Positions 6,748 through 10,779 of a stretch of 10,779 nt of DNA are shown in pieces. The stretch is taken from contig DAINBB010000039.1 of the NCBI GenBank assembly GCA_036733165.1, forward strand, positions 1-10,779. Direction: 5' to 3'. Origin of the DNA: JAFGGT01 sp036733165. GTDB lineage: Archaea > Methanobacteriota_B > Thermococci > Methanofastidiosales > NM3. Numbering within the stretch: the first letter of the stretch is position 1; each line of letters opens with the position of its first letter. The notes beneath the pieces are model-generated. The model did no database searches. It was given only the letters and a program-made list of their open reading frames with translations, and had not been told where the DNA came from. The translations under genes and the position numbers were made by a program.

Positions 6748-7352
6748 CGTATCGGTTGCCTTATTATGGTGCGATGCCTCTCGGGCTCCGCCCTGCGGGG
6801 GTCGCTTAGGTATATCTCCCTGTGCTTTCCGTTCAACTTGTAACCATTCTCCCCAATGAACCTGTGCAGCCTCTCGATCGTGGGCGCCTCCTCAGAGTAT
6901 GGTCCAAGGTGCATAATCTGCGCAGACAGCCCCTCGTACATCTTTTCGAATCTTATCTTGCCGAGAGTTTCCAACGATTTCTTCTTCCCGACGTTCTCGG
7001 TCGCGCGGCCTACCATATCCCCTGTTATGAAGGATGGCTGCATGATCATCAACGTCCACTTCCATTTATCCTTCTCGCCATCGAGGAAGGACATGAGGTC
7101 ATCCGCCCACCAGACCGCCTCGAGAGGCATTACCACAAAGTCCCTTCCCATCTCCTTCTTTGAGATGAACTTGACAGCATAGGACAGGGAGTACAGCGCC
7201 TCAATGGCATCGGAGAAGTCCTTAGAAGTGTTGGGGTCCCCCTGCCCATCCACCATCAGGTAGGCCATTTCAGGCACCTCAACGACCTTCGGTTCCTTCT
7301 GGCTCGCCGGGTACAGTTCCCTAAATTCTTTCTTAAGGTCGATCTTTTCCAT
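6744..7352 (-). CDS. GyrI-like small-molecule-binding domain protein
   Basis: A 202-residue cytosolic protein of the GyrI-like (SOUL/BacR effector-domain) group that stands alone without a DNA-binding domain. Matching blocks are VPEMAYLMVDGQGDPN (26-41), DAIEALYSLSYAVKF (48-62), VMPLEAVWW (74-82), WKWTLMIMQP (97-106), and the closing GENGYKLNGKHREIYLSDPR (167-186) with the RTIIRQP tail. In this fold two repeated beta-alpha-beta units form a cleft that binds hydrophobic or cationic compounds, and W81, W82, W97 and W99 could line it. The exact ligand is unknown; roles in drug binding or hydrolysis reported for relatives should not be assumed. The ATG at 7352 is preceded by GGTGAT (7357-7362). 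A longer frame to 7601 overlaps the divergent RDD gene and is rejected. It is divergent from that gene and convergent with the preceding membrane protein. Confidence 0.87.
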   Translation of the reverse strand: MEKIDLKKEFRELYPASQKEPKVVEVPEMAYLMVDGQGDPNTSKDFSDAIEALYSLSYAVKFISKKEMGRDFVVMPLEAVWWADDLMSFLDGEKDKWKWTLMIMQPSFITGDMVGRATENVGKKKSLETLGKIRFEKMYEGLSAQIMHLGPYSEEAPTIERLHRFIGENGYKLNGKHREIYLSDPRRAEPERHRTIIRQPIR

Positions 7353-7370
7353 AGATATCACCATTCCAAA

Positions 7371-7380
7371 ATATATATAA
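7371..7380. promoter_or_regulatory. TATA element between the divergent GyrI-like and RDD genes
   Basis: ATATATATAA lies about 24 bp from the minus-strand ATG (7352) and about 44 bp from the plus-strand ATG (7420). Its core ATATATAT is self-complementary, so it could serve both genes. On the plus strand it would give a leader with AGGTGA at 7409-7414. A second AT-rich box at 7386-7395 could instead serve the plus gene. Confidence 0.42.
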
Positions 7381-7419
7381 ATGGATTTATTATAATTTCC
7401 AAACCACAAGGTGAGCAAA

Positions 7420-7881
7420 ATGGAGAATATCGAGAACATGGATATCGGCAGCATTGCCGTCAGGGCCGTTGCGTTCCTGATAGACCAGATATTGATAGGC
7501 ATAGTGGTCGCGGTCCTCTTGTTCCTGGGTGTCGGAAGCATCATAGGGATCAACATACTCTCAGGCGGGCATATGTCCTCCCTCAGCGCCAGGGGGACCA
7601 TATCCTTCTCCGGGCTTATGATGGTCCTCTGGATACTCTACTTCACCTACTTCGAGGGAAGTTCGGGCCAGACGATCGGGAAGAAGTTGATGAATCTCAA
7701 GGTCATCAAGACGGACGGAAGGGAGATGGACTACCTCTCCGCCCTGGTAAGGAACGTGCTGAGGATAGTGGACAGCCTTCCGACATTGTACATACTTGGG
7801 ATCTTGCTCATACTGGTCACAAAGGAGAGGCAGAGGCTCGGCGACATGGTGGCCGGGACGATAGTGGTGAAGATAGGATAA
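7420..7881 (+). CDS. RDD-family membrane protein
   Basis: A 153-residue membrane protein of the RDD family, named for its conserved Arg and two Asp residues. Residues R15 and D22 lie in the first helix (AVRAVAFLIDQILIG, about 12-26). A second helix covers about 62-79. The family hallmark GQTIGKKLMNLKVIKTDG (83-100) follows, then RNVLRIVD (111-118), a third helix (about 119-133) and the end RLGDMVAGTIVVK (139-151). The family's function is not settled; some members have been linked to ion exchange. The ATG at 7420 is chosen because AGGTGA at 7409-7414 lies 5 nt ahead; an upstream in-frame GTG at 7411 falls inside that ribosome site. A hairpin with a T-rich tail follows the stop codon. Confidence 0.88.
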   Translation: MENIENMDIGSIAVRAVAFLIDQILIGIVVAVLLFLGVGSIIGINILSGGHMSSLSARGTISFSGLMMVLWILYFTYFEGSSGQTIGKKLMNLKVIKTDGREMDYLSALVRNVLRIVDSLPTLYILGILLILVTKERQRLGDMVAGTIVVKIG

Positions 7882-7894
7882 GAATGTTCATTTT

Positions 7895-7923
7895 CGGGAT
7901 TTTACCTCAATCCCGTCTATTTT
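7895..7923 (+). terminator. Hairpin terminator after the RDD gene
   Basis: CGGGATT (7895-7901) pairs perfectly with AATCCCG (7909-7915) across a 7-nt loop. TCTATTTT follows, a T-rich run. It lies 13 nt after the stop codon and ends just before the next gene, so it probably stops RDD transcription. It could also affect translation of the next gene if transcription reads through. Confidence 0.5.
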
Positions 7924-7926
7924 CAA

Positions 7927-8619
7927 ATGATTAAGATTAAATGTCCAATGATAGACTATCATGGCATGATATCTGACGATGACCTTCAATCGCTTGAGAA
8001 GAGGGCCAAGGAACTTGGGGCAAAGGACTGTTGGCCGATCCCCGCATCATCGATAGTCGTGGAGAACAGGACAGTCCTCAAGTGCATCTTCGGATGCAAC
8101 GGATATGGCAGCCAGGTGTGCCCGCCATACATACCGACAGTGGACGAGTTCAGGAAGATGCTCTCGGAGTATGAGGTCGCCCTGCTCGTTGAATGGAACT
8201 CCAAGAACATCATTACAAAGGACATAAGCGAGAACTTTGTCAGGTACAGGAAGGAAACTCCAGACGATCCCAGGACTAAAAGAATATTCGATAATGTCAT
8301 AAAGGTCCTGATCCAGGAACGCCATGATATCATACAACCGGGTGTTTTAGAACTTGAGAAGCTTGCCTGGACCCGGGGCCACAACATGGCGCTGGCAACA
8401 TTTTCCGGGATGTGCGCCTGGTGCGCCAACAAGGAGTATACGGGCGTCGATTGCATGAAGGGAAAGGGACCTTGCCGGAATCCCAATGTCAGGAGACCAT
8501 GCTTGATGGGGCTCGGTGTCAGGATGGACAAGACGCTGGAAGGGCTTGACATGCCGTTCAAGAGATTTCCATTGGACAACTGTGTGCCTTCACAGTACAC
8601 ACTGATACTTTTGGATTGA
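7927..8619 (+). CDS. DUF2284 cysteine-rich, predicted metal-binding protein
   Basis: A 230-residue cytosolic protein of the DUF2284 group, annotated in general as predicted metal-binding; the reaction is not known. The N-terminal half has C53-x3-C57-x7-C65 followed by PPY, a family landmark. The C-terminal half has C163-x2-C166-x9-C176-x6-C183-x8-C192. The second cluster resembles ferredoxin-like iron-sulfur ligands, so one or two Fe-S or zinc sites are likely; this is inference. Further Cys residues are 6, 35 and 219. The start is uncertain: no ribosome site precedes the ATG at 7927, and the in-frame ATG at 7948 (residue 8) is a good alternative if a weak TATA-like stretch near 7916-7923 acts. 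That start would remove C6. The gene stands alone, flanked by a hairpin upstream and T tracts downstream. Confidence 0.85.
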   Translation: MIKIKCPMIDYHGMISDDDLQSLEKRAKELGAKDCWPIPASSIVVENRTVLKCIFGCNGYGSQVCPPYIPTVDEFRKMLSEYEVALLVEWNSKNIITKDISENFVRYRKETPDDPRTKRIFDNVIKVLIQERHDIIQPGVLELEKLAWTRGHNMALATFSGMCAWCANKEYTGVDCMKGKGPCRNPNVRRPCLMGLGVRMDKTLEGLDMPFKRFPLDNCVPSQYTLILLD

Positions 8620-8646
8620 TGGACAGCATGAGATATACAATTCCTA

Positions 8647-8658
8647 TAAAAATGTTAT
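8647..8658. repeat. 12-bp direct repeat, left copy
   Basis: TAAAAATGTTAT occurs here and again at 10657-10668, on either side of the caspase gene. A second shared word, ATGTTATAATA, is at 8687-8697 and 10662-10672. In such AT-rich DNA this may be chance, so it is only a possible insertion footprint. Confidence 0.25.
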
Positions 8659-8666
8659 GTTAGCCC

Positions 8667-8673
8667 TTTTTTT
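8667..8673 (+). terminator. T-tract after the DUF2284 gene
   Basis: Seven consecutive T residues about 47 nt after the stop codon, typical of archaeal U-tract termination. It would separate the DUF2284 transcript from the caspase gene. Confidence 0.45.
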
Positions 8674-8693
8674 GACAAATTGCGAGATGTTAT

Positions 8694-8713
8694 AATACTC
8701 ATAGTATTTTTTT
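8694..8713 (+). terminator. Hairpin plus T-tract before the caspase gene
   Basis: AATACT (8694-8699) pairs with AGTATT (8703-8708) across a CAT loop, and the T run extends to 8713. It is a small but classic stem-plus-T signal. With the T tract at 8667 it gives a double stop ahead of the island gene. Confidence 0.45.
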
Positions 8714-8721
8714 CATAGAAA

Positions 8722-8736
8722 TTACTATAGTAGTAA
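8722..8736. promoter_or_regulatory. Palindrome upstream of the caspase promoter
   Basis: TTACTA-TAG-TAGTAA is a perfect inverted repeat with 6-bp arms and a 3-bp centre, 72 bp ahead of the TATA box. It could be a regulator site. No regulator is encoded in the island, so this is tentative. Confidence 0.3.
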
Positions 8737-8807
8737 ACAAAAAGAACATTTATTATTTTCATTCAAAATCTTATACAGATATGATTATGTATTAATCAGC
8801 ACAAATG

Positions 8808-8814
8808 TATAAAA
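8808..8814 (+). promoter_or_regulatory. TATA box of the caspase gene
   Basis: TATAAAA is centred 27 bp before the ATG at 8838, the ideal distance for an archaeal leaderless start. No ribosome site precedes that ATG. The spacing favours it over the in-frame ATG at 8805, which lies upstream of the TATA box. Confidence 0.6.
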
Positions 8815-8837
8815 ATTTAATATATAATCTTATTATA

Positions 8838-10523
8838 ATGAAAACTGGAAGAATTCATTTAGTAAGTATAGGTATTGATGAATATCAAATAGAAAACCTA
8901 GAATGTGCTTGCAATGATGCGAAATTAATATTTGAGGGATATTCAAAATATAATTTAGAAGTTAGAAAATTATTATTAAACTCTGATGCCAAACGCATTG
9001 ATATACTAAAATCATTAACCGAAATATCAAAAAAATCCAGGCCAGAAGATTATCTAATATTTTTCTTTGCTGGACATGGTTTTTCTGCTGCCGATGAAAA
9101 ATCTACAGGCAATTCAGAAAGTTGTTTTATAGTACCTTATGACTATGATAGCGATTCCATAGAAGATTCATCAATTTCATTTAAAGATATAAAAGACAAA
9201 TTATCGAACATTAATGCAGACTACAAATTATTAATTTTTGACTCATGTTATAGTGGTGGGGCTTTAAGAAGAGAGCTAAAAAAGGGCAAAAGAAGGGATA
9301 TTAAAGTAGAAGAATACAACGAATTATTGAACAGAGAAAATCATGAAGCAATAATTAGCGCTTGTGATAATGATGAATCATCATATGAAGATCATATAAA
9401 CAAACATGGATTTTTTACATATTATTTCTATCATAATTTAGAAAAATCTAATAGTAAGCTTATTCCTTATAAAACAATCTTTGAAGAAATTAAAGAAGCA
9501 GTTAAAACAAAAGTACATGAAGTATATAATAAAGAACAAAATCCCCAATGTAAAGTAACAAATGAGGATTTTAAATTCATAGTATTTCCAAAGGACATAC
9601 CCATTGAAAAAACTGAATTATCACTGACTTTAGATAGAATACCCTCCAATTCAGAAAGAATAGAAATTTCAATAACTGATTTTGAAAGGGGCATTTTGGA
9701 TGATATTGAGAATAATAGAGATGTTACTCTTGAAATAAATTTGAAGAATTTGATTTCAAATTCTTATAAATCTGTAAAAAATGAGATGGATATATTTGAT
9801 GGCAATCTAAATAGTATTATTCCATGTTATGAAAAATGCCGTCAACAATTTTTACCCATCATTAAATTTTATGAATATCTATTGTTATATGATAAACACA
9901 AAATCGCTTTGAAAAATGTCAGATGGATGATGCAATTTTTTGATTTACATAAAAATAGATCAGGATATACGGCATATACAGAAATACCAAGTACTTTACT
10001 ATCAGAATTTTATATGAAATATATTTTTTTCTTGGGTTCAAATTCTCAAGAAAAGATGTATATTCCTTTATTTGACTCAATCCATAATAGATATTCCAAT
10101 TATAGTGAACCATTAATAAATAGTAGCTTAATATGGCATCCAGAAGTATTTCATAGAAAAACGCCTGATTATTTCGAGTATATTTTTCCTAAAGAATACA
10201 TAATCAACAACCCCATAAAAAAACATCAATTTGAAGAATTTGGTGAAATCATTTTCTTATTTTATTCATTTTTTAATGTTGAATCAACGATATATCCTAT
10301 ATTTACTCATTATATAGACGATTTATCATATATATCATATAAATTGGGCATTGGACAATATGATAACTTTATTAAAAATGTATTAAAAACTGATAAAACT
10401 ACTCTTTTAGATAATGCTATAAAAAAAATAGAACTTCATCTTGATAGTAGTTTTAGATGGGATTTTGATGTTAGAGAAAATTTTAGGTATTTATACAATC
10501 ATCTTAAAAAACTAGAAAGGTAG
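8838..10523 (+). CDS. Caspase-family (peptidase C14) protease with unknown C-terminal region
   Basis: A 561-residue protein. Residues 1-250 form a caspase-like protease domain. The first strand is IHLVSIGIDEYQ, then ECACNDAKLI. The catalytic His80 is in FFFAGHGFS, and the catalytic Cys137 is in LLIFDSCYSGG. ISACDNDESSYED and HGFFTYYFYHNL (about 183-212) are the matching blocks after the cleavage region. D135 of DSCYSG corresponds to the acid that gives metacaspases their basic P1 preference, so cleavage after Lys or Arg is possible (inference). Residues about 262-561 are helical and rich in Phe, Tyr and Trp, without repeats, cysteine clusters or membrane helices I can name; they may sense a trigger or hold a partner. 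The start at 8838 gives the TATA spacing expected. An ATG at 8805 would add 11 residues. The gene is alone in an AT-rich island, with no partner gene visible. Prokaryotic caspases often act in defence or cell death; that role is not shown here. Confidence 0.9.
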   Translation: MKTGRIHLVSIGIDEYQIENLECACNDAKLIFEGYSKYNLEVRKLLLNSDAKRIDILKSLTEISKKSRPEDYLIFFFAGHGFSAADEKSTGNSESCFIVPYDYDSDSIEDSSISFKDIKDKLSNINADYKLLIFDSCYSGGALRRELKKGKRRDIKVEEYNELLNRENHEAIISACDNDESSYEDHINKHGFFTYYFYHNLEKSNSKLIPYKTIFEEIKEAVKTKVHEVYNKEQNPQCKVTNEDFKFIVFPKDIPIEKTELSLTLDRIPSNSERIEISITDFERGILDDIENNRDVTLEINLKNLISNSYKSVKNEMDIFDGNLNSIIPCYEKCRQQFLPIIKFYEYLLLYDKHKIALKNVRWMMQFFDLHKNRSGYTAYTEIPSTLLSEFYMKYIFFLGSNSQEKMYIPLFDSIHNRYSNYSEPLINSSLIWHPEVFHRKTPDYFEYIFPKEYIINNPIKKHQFEEFGEIIFLFYSFFNVESTIYPIFTHYIDDLSYISYKLGIGQYDNFIKNVLKTDKTTLLDNAIKKIELHLDSSFRWDFDVRENFRYLYNHLKKLER

Positions 10524-10548
10524 ATAATCGGTGATTACTAAATTGTTT
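10521..10548 (+). terminator. Hairpin terminator after the caspase gene
   Basis: Starting in the stop codon, TAG-a-TAATC (10521-10529) pairs with GATTA-CTA (10533-10540), with one bulged A and a GGT loop. AATTGTTTT follows. The stem is short and AT-rich, so the call is modest. Confidence 0.35.
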
Positions 10549-10656
10549 TCATGATAAGTACTATATTACCAATTCAATTAAGAATAAGATTATGATAACT
10601 CACAAAAGATATGATTTCAGATTCATATTTTTTTCATATATACACTATTCTCATTT

Positions 10657-10668
10657 TAAAAATGTTAT
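10657..10668. repeat. 12-bp direct repeat, right copy
   Basis: TAAAAATGTTAT, identical to the copy at 8647-8658. Here it runs into ATAATA, so this copy also contains the second shared word. The spacing brackets the caspase gene, but chance is not excluded. Confidence 0.25.
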
Positions 10669-10729
10669 AATATCAAGTAAATTCAAGTAGATCTGAACCT
10701 GTTGAAATATTATTCTCATAAAATAAGTG

Positions 10730-10748
10730 ATGGCCGCCGCGCGGCCAT
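10730..10748. repeat. GC-rich hairpin at the island edge
   Basis: ATGGCCGC (10730-10737) and GCGGCCAT (10741-10748) form a perfect 8-bp stem with a CGC loop, exactly where composition switches from AT-rich to GC-rich. On the minus strand it is followed by CACTTATTTT, so it could be the terminator of a gene lying to the right. It could also be the start of a structured RNA or an element end. The window stops 31 bp later. Confidence 0.4.
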
Positions 10749-10779
10749 GCGTGCTCTCGTGTGTCTTACGCCCGACCCT

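Larger units (their letters stand above)
8620..10728. other. AT-rich island around the caspase gene
   Basis: Composition changes from near half GC to strongly AT-rich just after the DUF2284 stop and stays so to about 10728, where a GC-rich stretch begins abruptly. The one gene inside uses codons such as AAA, TTA, AGA and ATA where its neighbours prefer AAG, CTC/CTG, AGG and ATC. This is consistent with recent transfer from an AT-rich source. No integrase, transposase or tRNA is seen. The gap from 10524 to 10728 (205 bp) has only short palindromes and no gene. Confidence 0.7.

Noticed and set aside
7353..7601. N-terminal extension of the GyrI-like gene to 7601
   Set aside because: It runs antisense to the RDD gene and through the shared promoter; the start at 7352 has a ribosome site.
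7986..8600. 204-residue minus-strand open frame within the DUF2284 gene
   Set aside because: Shadow of the cysteine-rich plus-strand gene; low complexity in Ser and Leu and no recognisable fold.
10730..10779. ATG at 10730 as the start of a plus-strand gene leaving the window
   Set aside because: Only 16 codons are visible, they lie in a hairpin, and no convincing TATA or ribosome site precedes them.
10658..10779. Minus-strand open frame entering from the right edge and ending in the AT-rich DNA
   Set aside because: About 41 codons stay open, but composition changes midway and no motif appears; it is not separable from chance.
8620..10779. CRISPR array or repeat cluster in the AT-rich region
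   Set aside because: No regularly spaced repeats are present; the short repeated words are AT-rich and irregular.

Overview
This looks like archaeal chromosome. A CDP-archaeol synthase (archaeal ether-lipid synthesis), short AT-rich TATA boxes about 25 bp ahead of leaderless starts, GGTGA/GAGGAG ribosome sites at internal starts, and T-tract terminators all point that way. Two APC permeases, small winged-helix regulators, GyrI-like and DUF2284 proteins and a base composition near half GC would suit the Thermoplasmata, but that placement is only inference.

Layout. Positions 1-1465 (minus strand) hold a two-gene polar-lipid unit: a CDP-alcohol phosphatidyltransferase followed 3 nt later by carS. 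Just upstream is a 52-residue zinc-ribbon protein with a GTG start. Positions 1573-4246 hold two divergent APC amino-acid permeases that appear to share one perfectly symmetric TATA element. Positions 4355-4963 hold a GNAT acetyltransferase. Positions 5021-6747 look like an operon under a palindromic operator: a 41-residue protein, a six-helix membrane protein, a winged-helix regulator and probably a four-helix membrane protein. The genes overlap or are tightly packed. The 41-residue protein matches the first 26 residues of its neighbour position for position. Positions 6744-7881 hold a GyrI-like protein and a divergent RDD membrane protein, again around one TATA element. The GyrI-like gene ends tail-to-tail inside the same CTAG as the preceding operon. 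Positions 7927-8619 hold a cysteine-rich DUF2284 protein.

After 8620 the composition drops sharply to very AT-rich. This island, which ends abruptly near 10728, carries one gene: a caspase-family (C14) protease with an intact His/Cys dyad and a roughly 300-residue C-terminal region I do not recognise. It has its own leaderless promoter, an upstream palindrome and terminators on both sides. The composition and codon shift suggest horizontal acquisition. A caspase fused to an unknown C-terminal region is the best candidate here for an undescribed (possibly defence or cell-death) system, although no partner gene is visible. The window ends in a GC-rich hairpin of unknown role.
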